DNA from: Pseudomonas sp. PIC25
GTDB lineage: Bacteria; Pseudomonadota; Gammaproteobacteria; Pseudomonadales; Pseudomonadaceae
DNA length: 62,911 nt
Direction: 5' to 3'
Assembly (NCBI RefSeq): GCF_002286785.1
Contig: NZ_MUJY01000073.1
Span: 1 to 62,911, forward strand
A program made the translations under genes and the position numbers. Below the pieces are notes generated by a model. That model did no database searches. It was not told the origin of the DNA and saw only the letters and a list, made by a program, of their open reading frames with translations. Shown piece by piece: positions 20,012-28,592 of this stretch (its first letter is position 1; each line of letters opens with the position of its first letter).

Positions 20012-20767
20012 TCACTCGCGGCGTTTATCGCGCAACTCGCGCGGGGTGATGCCATAAGTGCGTGACAAGGCTGCGGTGAAAGCGCTCTGCGAGGCGTAGC
20101 CGACCCGCGCGGCGATCTCACCCACCGGCAGATGGCTGTCGAGCAGCAGTTGCCGGCCAAGGTTCAGCCTCCGGCTGCGCACGTAGTCCATCGGCGTTTG
20201 CCCGGCTTCGGCCAGAAAGCGCGCATGGAAACGCGCCGCCGAGAGCCCGCAGAGGCGCGCCAAGTCGGCGACCTGCAACGGGTGGGCGGCATGCCGGTCG
20301 ATGTGGGCATCGAGTGCGGCCATGGGCAGGCGCTGCGTTTCCGCCAGGGAGCGTGGTTCGCCGACCAGGCTGGCCAGGAGCAGGGCGGCGCCCTGGCGGG
20401 CGATCACGTCGTCGTTGACCGGACTGGCCGCCAGCCAGCCGACCAACTGGCTCTGTGCCGGGCTGAGCAGGCGCGCACCGGGCAGGTCGAGCAGTCGCAG
20501 GCTGGCGTCGGCATGGCGACCAAGGGATTGCCGCAGCCAGTCTTCCGTGGGGACATCGAGCACCAGGCAGTGGCTGCCGGAAGGACTGCCGCAGGCGTGA
20601 TGGGTACCTGCCGGCACCACCGCGACAGTCTGCCGGACCACCCGCGCACCCCGGCCGGCGACATCGAAATCCAGTGTGCCGCTGAGGCCGAATACCAGTT
20701 GCGCATGCTCGTGGCTATGGGCGATCAGGTCATGGCTGTAGTGGCGCAGGGAAAGAATCGAGTTCAT
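20012..20767 (-). CDS. AraC-family transcriptional regulator with cupin-type sensor domain
   Basis: A 251-residue protein. The N-terminal half has a cupin-like fold signature (HSHEHAQLVFGLSGTLDF, about 15-32, and PAGTHHA, about 52-58). The C-terminal half is an AraC DNA-binding domain with two helix-turn-helix motifs (VADLARLCGLSAARFHARF, about 175-193, and VGEIAARVGYASQSAFTAAL, about 217-236). The effector is unknown. It is divergent from plcP across about 170 bp, and lies upstream of csaA on the same strand, so it may regulate either. Confidence 0.9.
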   Translation of the reverse strand: MNSILSLRHYSHDLIAHSHEHAQLVFGLSGTLDFDVAGRGARVVRQTVAVVPAGTHHACGSPSGSHCLVLDVPTEDWLRQSLGRHADASLRLLDLPGARLLSPAQSQLVGWLAASPVNDDVIARQGAALLLASLVGEPRSLAETQRLPMAALDAHIDRHAAHPLQVADLARLCGLSAARFHARFLAEAGQTPMDYVRSRRLNLGRQLLLDSHLPVGEIAARVGYASQSAFTAALSRTYGITPRELRDKRRE

Positions 20768-20852
20768 CGCGGGCCTCGGTATCGGCGGTTCTTCGGCAGA
20801 GGGGGCTGCCGAACGATGTCGACGAGTCTACCCAAATCGCTGCGGGTCGGCA

Positions 20853-20881
20853 GTGTCATCTGGCTGCAACGGCGATGTCAT
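20853..20881 (+). promoter_or_regulatory. Candidate Pho box upstream of plcP-agt
   Basis: Three 7-mers spaced exactly 11 bp apart, GTGTCAT-N4-CTGCAAC-N4-ATGTCAT; the outer two each match 6 of 7 bases of the PhoB half-site CTGTCAT and the middle one is weak. It lies 54 bp before the plcP start codon. Confidence 0.5.
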
Positions 20882-20934
20882 ACGGCGTTCACCGCGAGCC
20901 ACCATGATCGGAAAAACCCTGCCGGAGACCGCTC

Positions 20935-21756
20935 ATGACCAGCGTCCAGCTCGTCAAGCCCAGCCGCAAGCAACGCGTCCGCACGCTGTGGATTTCGGAC
21001 GTCCACCTCGGCACCCGCGATTGCCAGGCCGAGCATCTGGCCCGTTTTCTCAAGCGCTACCACGCCGACCGGGTATACCTGGTCGGCGACATCATCGATG
21101 GGTGGAAACTGCGCGGCGGCATCTACTGGCCGCAGGCGCACACCAATGTGATCCGCCGTCTGCTGACCATGAGCAAGCGCGGCACCGAGGTGATCTACGT
21201 CACCGGTAACCACGACGAATTCCTGCGCCGTTATTCCAGCCTGATGCTCGGCAACATCCAACTGGTGGACGAAGCCGAGCACCTCACTGCCGATGGCCGC
21301 CGGCTGCTGGTCATTCACGGCGATCAGTTCGATGTCATCACCCGCTACCACCGCTGGCTGGCCTTCCTCGGCGATTCGGCCTACGAGTTCACCCTGACCC
21401 TCAACCGTTGGCTCAATCACTGGCGCGAGCGCTGGGGATACGGCTACTGGTCGCTGTCGGCCTACCTCAAGCACAAGGTCAAGACGGCGGTGAACTTCAT
21501 CAGCGACTTCGAGGAAGCCATCGCCCACGAATGCGTCAAGCGCGGCCTGGACGGCGTGGTCTGCGGGCACATCCACCACGCCGAGATTCGCCGGGTGGGG
21601 GAGGTGGAATACCTCAATTGCGGCGACTGGGTGGAGTCCTGCACCGCGCTGATCGAGCACTGGGACGGCCACATCGAACTCTATCGGCTGGCCGAGGACC
21701 AGGCGCGGCTGGAGCTGCTGGAGGCGCGGGTCGAAGCCATCGAGCCGGCGGCATGA
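20935..21756 (+). CDS. plcP: PlcP, LpxH-like metallophosphoesterase for phosphate-starvation lipid remodelling
   Basis: A 273-residue calcineurin-fold phosphoesterase. Metal ligands are visible in SDVHLG (Asp22, His24), GDIIDG (Asp52), GNHDE (Asn92, His93), IHGDQFD and CGHIHH near 205. Annotation pipelines usually call this UDP-2,3-diacylglucosamine diphosphatase, but its position directly before a glycosyltransferase, in the same order as PA3219-PA3218, identifies the PlcP type: a phospholipase C-like enzyme that turns phospholipids into diacylglycerol when phosphate is scarce. The stop overlaps the next start (ATGA), so the two are cotranslated. ATG 20935 has GGAG seven bases upstream. A candidate Pho box precedes it. 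Confidence 0.85.
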   Translation: MTSVQLVKPSRKQRVRTLWISDVHLGTRDCQAEHLARFLKRYHADRVYLVGDIIDGWKLRGGIYWPQAHTNVIRRLLTMSKRGTEVIYVTGNHDEFLRRYSSLMLGNIQLVDEAEHLTADGRRLLVIHGDQFDVITRYHRWLAFLGDSAYEFTLTLNRWLNHWRERWGYGYWSLSAYLKHKVKTAVNFISDFEEAIAHECVKRGLDGVVCGHIHHAEIRRVGEVEYLNCGDWVESCTALIEHWDGHIELYRLAEDQARLELLEARVEAIEPAA

Positions 21757-22796
21757 GGATTCTCATCGTCAGCGATGCCTGGCTGCCGCAGGTGAACGGT
21801 GTGGTGACCAGCCTGCAGGCGCTGGTCGGCGAGCTGCGTGGGCTCGGCCATCAGGTCAAGCTGCTGTCGCCGCAGGATTTCCGGTCCCGGCCGTGCCCGA
21901 CCTATCCGGAAATTCCCCTGGTCTGGGACCTCTGGCGGGTAGGCCCGGCGATCCGCGATTTCCGTCCGGATTGCGTGCACCTGGCGACCGAGGGCCCGCT
22001 CGGCTGGGCGGCGCGGCGCTGGCTGGTGAAGCGCGGATTGGCGTTCTCCAGTGCGGTGCATACCCGCTTCCCCGAATACGTGCATACCCGCTGGCCGCGC
22101 ATTCCCCTGGCCTGGGGCTATGCCTTCCTGCGTCTGTTCCATCGGCCGAGCGAGGCAGTGCTGGTGACCACCGGTCGCCTGCGCGAAGAGCTGGGTCATT
22201 GGCGGTTGCAACGCTTGACCCTCTGGCGCAAGGGGGTGGATACCCGCCTGTTTCGTCCGGCGCCGTCGCGGCAGGACACCGGCCAACCGGTGTTTCTCTA
22301 CGTCGGACGCATCGCACCGGAAAAGAACCTGGAAGCCTTTCTGGACCTGGACTTGCCGGGCGAGAAGCGCGTGGTAGGCGACGGTCCGTTGCGTGACGCG
22401 CTGCAGGCCCGCTATCCGCAGGTGCGCTTTCTCGGCTATCGGCATGGCGAAGCGCTCGCCGATGCCTATCGCGAGGCGAGCGTACTGGTGTTTCCGTCGC
22501 GCACGGACACCTACGGCTTGGTGATGCTGGAGGCGCTGGCCTGCGGCACGCCGGTGGCGGCCTTTCCCGTGCCGGGACCGCTGGATGTCCTGCAGGACGG
22601 CGTTACCGGTGTCATGGACGACGACCTCGGCAGGGCCTGTCGCACGGCACTGGCCCTGGATCGCCAGCGTTGTGCCGACATTGCGGCGCAGCAGTCGTGG
22701 CGCGGCTCGGCGCTGGAGTTCCTGGCCTGCCAGCCCTTGCTGGACGGTGAGGTCTGCATGCCGGCAAAAGCCTTGTCACTGAAGGAAGGGGTGTAG
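21753..22796 (+). CDS. agt: Agt-type glycosyltransferase (GT4), glycolipid synthesis
   Basis: A 347-residue GT-B fold enzyme of family 4: N-terminal acceptor half beginning MRILIVSDAWLPQVNGVVTS, a His-Thr-Arg motif (VHTRFPEYVHTRW), the linker YVGRIAPEKNLEAF, and the donor-binding motif SRTDTYGLVMLEALACGTPV (about 250-269) with the conserved glutamates. In Pseudomonas and marine bacteria the plcP-linked Agt adds a sugar to the diacylglycerol made by PlcP, giving glycolipids that replace phospholipids under phosphate limitation. The start overlaps the plcP stop by four bases. The longer open frame upstream is antiparallel to nothing but overlaps plcP in another frame and was rejected. Confidence 0.85.
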   Translation: MRILIVSDAWLPQVNGVVTSLQALVGELRGLGHQVKLLSPQDFRSRPCPTYPEIPLVWDLWRVGPAIRDFRPDCVHLATEGPLGWAARRWLVKRGLAFSSAVHTRFPEYVHTRWPRIPLAWGYAFLRLFHRPSEAVLVTTGRLREELGHWRLQRLTLWRKGVDTRLFRPAPSRQDTGQPVFLYVGRIAPEKNLEAFLDLDLPGEKRVVGDGPLRDALQARYPQVRFLGYRHGEALADAYREASVLVFPSRTDTYGLVMLEALACGTPVAAFPVPGPLDVLQDGVTGVMDDDLGRACRTALALDRQRCADIAAQQSWRGSALEFLACQPLLDGEVCMPAKALSLKEGV

Positions 22797-23004
22797 TCCG
22801 CCAGGAGTGCCCCTTCGTTTATCGCGACCTCCTTCATCCGATTCCGGTTTTTCTGAGCTATCCCCCAGATCAATGGCGAGCCACGTCGCAGCGAGGTGGC
22901 AGGCGGCTGGGTAACGTGTCCGTCGTTCGAGAGTCGCCTGGCATTCGGTGAGCAGCGGTACGGATACGGCACTCATCCTCTTCGTCTGGATTAAGGAAAT
23001 GTCC

Positions 23005-23196
23005 ATGCTGATTCTGACCCGCTTCATTGGCCAGGCCGTCACCATTGCCGACGGTATCGAAGTTCGTGTATTGGCCGTGAATGGCCGGCAAGTCCGCTTT
23101 GGCGTCCAGGCTCCGCCCGAGATCGAGGTTCACCGCGAAGAGGTGTATCAACGTATCAAGCAGGGTATTCCCAAGAAGCCGAAAGTCGAGGAGTGA
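23005..23196 (+). CDS. CsrA/Rsm-family post-transcriptional regulator (paralogue)
   Basis: A 63-residue CsrA homologue. Strand 1 is [10 protein letters not shown], the core [11 protein letters not shown] and the RNA-contacting [10 protein letters not shown] at about 42-51 are intact, so it should bind GGA motifs in mRNA leaders as a dimer. It is more diverged than housekeeping RsmA (FIGQAV in place of RVGE near position 7-12) and is probably a secondary Rsm protein like RsmE or RsmI. Two in-frame ATGs occur (22999 and 23005); the second is chosen because it gives the family N terminus and correct spacing from AAGGA at 22994-22997. That Shine-Dalgarno is itself a possible CsrA target, consistent with autoregulation. 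A terminator follows directly. Confidence 0.92.
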   Translation: MLILTRFIGQAVTIADGIEVRVLAVNGRQVRFGVQAPPEIEVHREEVYQRIKQGIPKKPKVEE

Positions 23197-23206
23197 CCTC
23201 AATGAA

Positions 23207-23227
23207 AAACCGCCCTCAGGGCGGTTT
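23207..23227 (+). terminator. Intrinsic terminator between the csrA paralogue and cyaB
   Basis: A perfect 9-bp stem, AAACCGCCC-TCA-GGGCGGTTT. The stem's A/T ends make it potentially bidirectional, serving both convergent genes. Confidence 0.85.
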
Positions 23228-23245
23228 CGTCATACTACGGGGAGG

Positions 23246-24634
23246 CTATAGGATCACCTTGTCCCTGAGTTTCTCCGCCGCCTGCTGCAGGGCCTGGATG
23301 ACCCGCTCCTTGTCGAAGTTCTGGATGCCGTTGGTATCCAGGTACATGGAGAAGCCCGGCAGTTCGTGCTCGACGTAGCTGGAGGTGGCGCCCAGGTCGC
23401 GGCGGAAGTCCACTACCTGGTAGATCTGCACCGGGCGGCTGAAACCTTTTACGGCGATTTGTCCCTTATCGCGGCACATGATCACATCCTTCACCAGCGA
23501 GTAGGTCTCGTGGGAAATCAGGATTTCCCCCGACTCGGCGGCGCTTTCCAGCCGGCTGGCGAGGTTCACTTCACGGCCGATGATGGTGTAGTCCATGCGC
23601 GTATCGGCACCGAAGTTGCCCACCGTGCAGTAGCCGGTGTTCAGGCCCATGCGGATTTCCAGGGGTTTGGTGATGCCGCGCGCCCGCCATTGCTGGCGCA
23701 GCACCTTCATGTGCTTGCGCATGGCGATCGCCATGGACACCGCGGCCACCGCGTCGCGCTTGGCACCTAGGGTATTGGGGTCGCCGAAGAAGACCATCAC
23801 GCAGTCGCCGACGAACTTGTCGATGGTGCCGCCGTACTTGAGGGCGATCTTCGACATTTCGTTGAGGTAGTTGTTGAGCAGGTCGGTCAGCGCCTCGGCT
23901 TCCAGTTCTTCCGACAGCTCGGTGAAGCCCTTGATATCGGAGAAGAACACCGTGAGCTTCTTGCGCTGGGTTTCCAGTCGCACGTGCTTCTTGCCGCTGA
24001 AGATCGATTCCCAGACCTGCGGCGACAGGTACTTGGCCAGGTTGCGTGCCAGCCGCGCGGCCTTTTCCTGCTCGCGCTTGATTTCCGCGCGCACCTGGGC
24101 CAGGCGCAGCCCCTGCTGGTGGACGAAATAGGCGGTGATGCAGATGTACAGCGTGGTGAAGAAGATGCTGACCACGGCGACCAGGGTCGGTGTGGTGTCC
24201 TTGACGTCGGGGCCGAGCAGTCCGGTGGCCAGCAGCATGCTGCTGGTGGCGACCAGCAGCGACAGGCCCAGGTGGCGCAGCCCGCCCATCACCAGGGCGC
24301 TGAAGGACAGGGTCAGGACGAACATTAGGCTTGGCACGGCGGTGAAGCCCAGCAGGACCATGCCGATGCCGGCATGCACGGCGTCGATGGCGAGCAGGCT
24401 CAGGTCGGTCTGTTGCGGGTGGTCGCGCTTGAAACGCCGGCTCAGGTGATAGGCGAGGTGGGGGTAGAGCAGGGCGTAGGGCACCATCCAAAGCACGTCG
24501 TAGCCGAAATACTGGACGTAGGTACCGGCCGCAATGCACGCCGCCGAGGCGATATACGCCAATACCCGGGAGTAATACTCGCGAAGCGGCGGAGTAGGGA
24601 TACCATTGAGCCGGTCGGTGGTGGCGTAATTCAT
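23246..24634 (-). CDS. cyaB: CyaB, MASE2-containing class III adenylate cyclase
   Basis: A 462-residue protein, the length of P. aeruginosa CyaB. The N-terminal MASE2 membrane domain (about 20-185, six TM segments) is followed by a linker helix and a class III cyclase domain (about 225-400). Metal-binding aspartates are seen in FFSDIKGFTELSEELE and in GDCVMVFFGDP; the purine-binding lysine/threonine type sequence TRMDYTIIGREVNLASRLE is present, so it should make cAMP. In P. aeruginosa CyaB supplies most of the cAMP for Vfr and so controls type III secretion, type IV pili and other virulence genes. Position after plcP-agt matches PA3217. A Vfr/Chp system is not in this window. Confidence 0.94.
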   Translation of the reverse strand: MNYATTDRLNGIPTPPLREYYSRVLAYIASAACIAAGTYVQYFGYDVLWMVPYALLYPHLAYHLSRRFKRDHPQQTDLSLLAIDAVHAGIGMVLLGFTAVPSLMFVLTLSFSALVMGGLRHLGLSLLVATSSMLLATGLLGPDVKDTTPTLVAVVSIFFTTLYICITAYFVHQQGLRLAQVRAEIKREQEKAARLARNLAKYLSPQVWESIFSGKKHVRLETQRKKLTVFFSDIKGFTELSEELEAEALTDLLNNYLNEMSKIALKYGGTIDKFVGDCVMVFFGDPNTLGAKRDAVAAVSMAIAMRKHMKVLRQQWRARGITKPLEIRMGLNTGYCTVGNFGADTRMDYTIIGREVNLASRLESAAESGEILISHETYSLVKDVIMCRDKGQIAVKGFSRPVQIYQVVDFRRDLGATSSYVEHELPGFSMYLDTNGIQNFDKERVIQALQQAAEKLRDKVIL

Positions 24635-24799
24635 GTAAAAAACGATCCCTGCTGTTTTTCCGGCGCCTCTGATGGACGCCTTGCGGTCTGCAAAACCTGA
24701 GCCAGGCTTTCAGCCGGTGCAGGATCATAACCAAGCAAGCGTTCGGCAGCCAAGTGCGTGGCTGCCCGTCCGTCCAGGGCGAATGGCTCGGCGGTCGCC

Positions 24800-26335
24800 T
24801 CAGGTCTTGCCCGGAATCCCATACTTGCGCAGGCGATGGGCAATGGCGGTGTGCGATGTCTGCAGGCGTGCAGCCAGTTGGCGGCTGGACGGATAGTTCA
24901 CGTACAGCTTCTCCAGCAGGGCTTTCTCGAAGCCTTCGACGGCTTCTTCCAGGCTCCCCACTTCGCCATCCGCCTGGCGCGCCACTTCGGTTCCGGCAAT
25001 GTCCAGGTCACCGATATCCACCAGGTTGCTTTCGTTGATCGCGGCGGCCCGGAAAATCACGTTCTGCAACTGCCGTACGTTGCCCGGCCAGCGGTTGCCA
25101 AGCAGGGCCGGATAGGTGCCGGGCGCCAGCCGGCAGGGCAGGCGCTGGATCTGCGCACAGGCCTGGGCCATGAAATGCCGGGCCAGCAGGAGAATGTCCT
25201 GGCCGCGTTCGCGCAGCGGCGGGACTTCCAAATTGAGCACGTTGAGCCGGTAGAACAGGTCCTCGCGGAAACTGCCTTCGCTGACCATCTTCTCCAGGTT
25301 GCGGTGGGTGGCGCTGAGGATACGCACGTCCACCTTGACCTCGCGGTCACCGCCGACCCGACGGAAGCTGCCGTCGTTGAGGAAACGCAGCAGCTTGGCT
25401 TGCAGGTACGGCGACATCTCGCCGATTTCATCAAGGAACACCGTGCCCTGGTTGGCCAGCTCCAGCAGGCCCGGCTTGCCGCCGCGGCGTGCGCCGGTGA
25501 AGGCGCCGGGGGCATAGCCGAACAGCTCGCTCTCGGCGAGGTTTTCCGGCAGCGCCGCGCAGTTCAGGGCCAGGAAGGGCGCGTTGCGCCGCGTGCTGGC
25601 AGCATGGCAGGCGCGAGCCACCAGTTCCTTGCCGGTACCGGTTTCGCCCTGGATCAGCAGCGGAGCGTCCAGTGTCGCGACGCGTTGAGCGCGGGCCTTG
25701 AGGGTGCGCATCGGCGGAGAATCGCCGAGCAGGGCATCGAAGCTTTCCGCGTAGTCATGGTGCAGCGCCGCCAAGCGTTCGCCGATACGGCTGGGGGAAT
25801 ATAGCGTCAACAGGCCGCCGGCCAGGCGGGACGGCCCTTGGTCGGCCGCTTCGCTGATTGGCTGGGCGTCGAGCAGCAACGCCTGGCCGTCGAGGTTGAC
25901 CTCCCGCAACGGCAGGCGGAAGCCCTGCTCGAGCAGGGCGGCTTGCAGGCCCGGGTCGGCGAACAGCTCGGCGACCGAAGCGCCCTCCGGTTCGCGCCCG
26001 CACAATGCAATCAGCGCGGGGTTGGCCAGCAGGATATGGCCGGCACCGTCCACCGCCAGCACCGGGTCGGTCATGGCGGCGAGGAGGGCGTCCAACTGCA
26101 ACCGACGGCGTTGTCCGGGGAGGATGTCCACCACGCTGACTGCCTGTACGCCACGCACCTTGAATAGGGCGTCGCGCAGTTCTTCCAGTACGTCAGGGCT
26201 GAGCGTCGGCGCATCGATGTAGACGTTCGGCGGCACCATCTCCACCGCATCCAGGTTGAGATTGCGCCCGCCGAGAAGGGCGAGGACTTCCTGGGTAATG
26301 CCGACGCGGTCGATGAAGGTGACGTGGATACGCAT
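24800..26335 (-). CDS. TyrR-family sigma54-dependent activator (ACT-PAS-AAA+-HTH)
   Basis: A 511-residue regulator: ACT domain (about 1-75, MRIHVTFIDRVGITQEVL), PAS domain (about 80-190), AAA+ domain (about 205-440) with Walker A GETGTGKE, Walker B LFxDEIGEM and the sigma54-contacting loop GAFTGA at about 275-280, and a C-terminal TyrR-type HTH (SSRQLAARLQTSHTAIAHRL). TyrR and PhhR proper have lost GAFTGA and act with sigma70, so this intact loop argues against PhhR and for a sigma54 activator like GcsR, which senses an amino acid. No obvious target operon is adjacent; the nearest genes are the YopT-like gene and cyaB on the same strand. The amino acid sensed is unknown. Confidence 0.88.
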   Translation of the reverse strand: MRIHVTFIDRVGITQEVLALLGGRNLNLDAVEMVPPNVYIDAPTLSPDVLEELRDALFKVRGVQAVSVVDILPGQRRRLQLDALLAAMTDPVLAVDGAGHILLANPALIALCGREPEGASVAELFADPGLQAALLEQGFRLPLREVNLDGQALLLDAQPISEAADQGPSRLAGGLLTLYSPSRIGERLAALHHDYAESFDALLGDSPPMRTLKARAQRVATLDAPLLIQGETGTGKELVARACHAASTRRNAPFLALNCAALPENLAESELFGYAPGAFTGARRGGKPGLLELANQGTVFLDEIGEMSPYLQAKLLRFLNDGSFRRVGGDREVKVDVRILSATHRNLEKMVSEGSFREDLFYRLNVLNLEVPPLRERGQDILLLARHFMAQACAQIQRLPCRLAPGTYPALLGNRWPGNVRQLQNVIFRAAAINESNLVDIGDLDIAGTEVARQADGEVGSLEEAVEGFEKALLEKLYVNYPSSRQLAARLQTSHTAIAHRLRKYGIPGKT

Positions 26336-26418
26336 GAAAAGCCGGGTGGAGGCAAGAGCGGGAACGCTGAATTATGCCTGTTCCGGCGCGGCCCCGCGAG
26401 TTTGGCCAGGAAGACGCG

Positions 26419-27387
26419 TCAGTTCTTCGTGCCCGAAGGGCCGGGCATGTCCTGCGAGGACATTAGTGAAAGGGCTGGCAAGGGCGTCGGGAAACGCAGT
26501 GCTGGTTCGCGTAGGCGAGCGGAGGGCTGTAATTCCGCGGTTAATAGAAAGCGGCCAGGGTTCTGGCCTGCGTTTTTCCAGAAAAGATCATCGTCAATAT
26601 TCAGCTGGACAAACAAGAACGCACAGAGGTTGCGTTTATGTTCCAGAGGGCAACTGACTACGCCGTAGTTGGGGTCGAACAGGTGCAAGTGGTCGTTTTT
26701 GTCGCGATGCAGTGCTATGGCGTGCTTGGTCGTACTACAAATCAGCGCTTGTTGTTCCCGGGTGGAGTCCAATAATCGTTCAAGTCGGTCAGTGAATCGT
26801 TCTATTGATAGCGTTGGGATGCGATGCGCAACGTGCGTGGAGCTGGCGGCGATGCATTCCATGCCAGCCAAGGCAGCGAGATGTTCGAACTGTTTGTCGT
26901 GTTGGCCGAGGTGCCGATCCTGCTCGACAGTCTGCAAGGCGACGGTGCGGAGAAGGAGCGAATCGCCCTGCCAATTGGCCAGGTTGGCGAATATTTCTTC
27001 ATCGGCTTTGCCTGAAAGCCGTTGCTGGCACCAACTGAGGGATAGTCCGAAGCACCAACCTTGGTCGCGTTCGTCGTTCGGTAGAGCCGTTACGACCTCA
27101 GGAACGGTGGCTTTGAATTCGCTCTGGTTGAACGGGTGCGTATAACGACATTGGAACTGCTCGGCCAGGGTTTGTAGTTGCAAGTCGACAGCATCGTTTT
27201 CCTGTGCCTTTTTCAATCGGCAGAGCGTGGTGACGGTTTCCAGCAGGCTGCTGGCCAGGTTGCGTAGTGAGAATCTATCCTCATCTCGAGATGCCGGCTC
27301 GTCATTCCGATTCGATAGCAACGGTTCGGCGTCCATGCCTATCCGTTCAGATGGTGTTGCGCTATGGAAAGAGGCGTTTCTGATCAT
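26419..27387 (-). CDS. YopT/AvrPphB-like cysteine protease (peptidase C58), putative effector
   Basis: A 322-residue protein, distinctly less GC-rich than its neighbours. A C58-type triad can be read: Cys112 in QGWCFGLSLSW, His222 in TKHAIALHRD and Asp238 in HLFDPNYGVV. The spacing C-110-H-16-D is close to YopT (Cys139, His258, Asp274) and AvrPphB (Cys98, His212, Asp227), and the sequence around each residue (GxCxGLS/T..W, HAxA, DPNxG) fits the family. The N-terminal 60 residues are Ser/Asn-rich, as in type III effectors; there is no Sec signal peptide. The family includes host-targeted proteases and toxin domains. It lies 68 nt downstream of alkB2 on the same strand but is unlikely to be functionally related. 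No chaperone or secretion gene is adjacent. Confidence 0.78.
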   Translation of the reverse strand: MIRNASFHSATPSERIGMDAEPLLSNRNDEPASRDEDRFSLRNLASSLLETVTTLCRLKKAQENDAVDLQLQTLAEQFQCRYTHPFNQSEFKATVPEVVTALPNDERDQGWCFGLSLSWCQQRLSGKADEEIFANLANWQGDSLLLRTVALQTVEQDRHLGQHDKQFEHLAALAGMECIAASSTHVAHRIPTLSIERFTDRLERLLDSTREQQALICSTTKHAIALHRDKNDHLHLFDPNYGVVSCPLEHKRNLCAFLFVQLNIDDDLFWKNAGQNPGRFLLTAELQPSARLREPALRFPTPLPALSLMSSQDMPGPSGTKN

Positions 27388-27455
27388 CGCAATGCAATTG
27401 CCTTTGAAGGATGGGCATTGAGTTGCGGATAACGGCCGATCAGTTCCTTATTCAG

Positions 27456-28592
27456 TCAGGACGCCAGTTGCGACGCAGTCAACTGGTGCTCCTCGCCGGC
27501 ATAGTAGGCACGCACCTTCGGGTCCATCACCGCGCGCCAGAGCGGCGGGAACAGCGCCAGGACGATCATGCCGGCGTAGCCGTTGGGGAGTTGCGGGCTG
27601 TCGTCGAAGTGCCGCAGCACCTGGTAGCGGCGCTTGGCGTAGGCGTGATGGTCGGAGTGCCGCTGCAGGTGGAACAGGAACAGGTTGGTCAGCAGGAAGT
27701 TGCTGTTCCAGGAATGTTTGGGCGTGGTGCGCTCGTAGCGGCCGCTCTCCTGCTTGCGGCGGTGCAGGCCGTAATGCTCGACGTAGTTGACGATCTCCAG
27801 CAGGGTGAAGGCCATGGCCGACTGGCCAAGGAAATAGATCGCGCCGATCCAGCCGAAGGCGAGGCTGAAGCCGATCAGGAGGGCCAGGCTGATGGCGTAC
27901 CACCCGATCAGCTCGTTGCGCCAGTGCAGTGCCGGCAGGCCCTTGCGCTTGAGACGTTCGGCCTCCAGCCTCCAGGCATTGAGAAAGTTGTGTTTGTAGG
28001 CGTGCGGCAGGAACGCGTACAAGCTCTGGCCAAAGCGAGCGGACGACGCATCCTCCGGCGTCGAGACGTTCACGTGGTGGCCGCGCACGTGCTCAACCTT
28101 GAAGCCGGCGTAGCAGACCGCCGCCAGTAACAGGCCACCGGCATTCTGCTCGAGGGCAGGGTCCTTGTGGATCAGCTCATGGGAGACGGTGATGCCTATG
28201 GCGCCCATCACGGTGCCTACGGAGAGAATCCAGCCCAGCTTGCCCAGCCAGTTCCATGCATCGTAGTGGGCGATGACCCAGCCGCCGTAGGAAAGCATAC
28301 CCAGCAGCAGCGGGACGGTGGCCAGGCTGAGCAGGCGGTAGTAGCCCTGCCGTTCCAGTTCAGGTACGTCGGTCCGCTCGTCCGGATTGGCCGGGTCGCG
28401 GCCGACCACGAAATCCAGCAACGGAATGATCCCGAAGACCACGCCGATGACCAGCCAGGCCCAGGCGTTCGGTGAGTCGCTGCCATAGGACCAGAAATAA
28501 CTCAGCGGGATGCCGAACACGGGGATCAGCCAGATCCAGTAGCCCACCTTCTTCAGGCGGATCATCCAGGCGGAAGGCAGCAGCGCGAACAT
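27456..28592 (-). CDS. alkB2: Alkane 1-monooxygenase AlkB2
   Basis: A 378-residue integral membrane di-iron hydroxylase that oxidises medium-to-long n-alkanes to 1-alcohols with rubredoxin electrons. The histidine boxes are intact: HELIH (138-142), EHVRGHH (167-173), NYVEHYG (about 270) and LQRHSDHH (about 307-314). Six hydrophobic segments precede or flank them. Length and the divergent gntR-smc-zipA-ligA neighbours match P. aeruginosa AlkB2 (PA1525) rather than AlkB1. The start is the ATG at 28590-28592 (MFALLPSAW); the same frame stays open for another 2 kb upstream, but there it runs antisense to gntR and smc. No rubredoxin gene is in the window. Confidence 0.95.
   Translation of the reverse strand: MFALLPSAWMIRLKKVGYWIWLIPVFGIPLSYFWSYGSDSPNAWAWLVIGVVFGIIPLLDFVVGRDPANPDERTDVPELERQGYYRLLSLATVPLLLGMLSYGGWVIAHYDAWNWLGKLGWILSVGTVMGAIGITVSHELIHKDPALEQNAGGLLLAAVCYAGFKVEHVRGHHVNVSTPEDASSARFGQSLYAFLPHAYKHNFLNAWRLEAERLKRKGLPALHWRNELIGWYAISLALLIGFSLAFGWIGAIYFLGQSAMAFTLLEIVNYVEHYGLHRRKQESGRYERTTPKHSWNSNFLLTNLFLFHLQRHSDHHAYAKRRYQVLRHFDDSPQLPNGYAGMIVLALFPPLWRAVMDPKVRAYYAGEEHQLTASQLAS

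Noticed and set aside
20935-21756. Naming the metallophosphoesterase lpxH
   Set aside because: The fold matches, but coupling to a GT4 glycosyltransferase and PA3219-like order indicate PlcP.
24800-26335. Naming the TyrR-family regulator phhR
   Set aside because: PhhR lacks GAFTGA and lies next to phhABC; here the loop is intact and no phenylalanine hydroxylase genes are adjacent.
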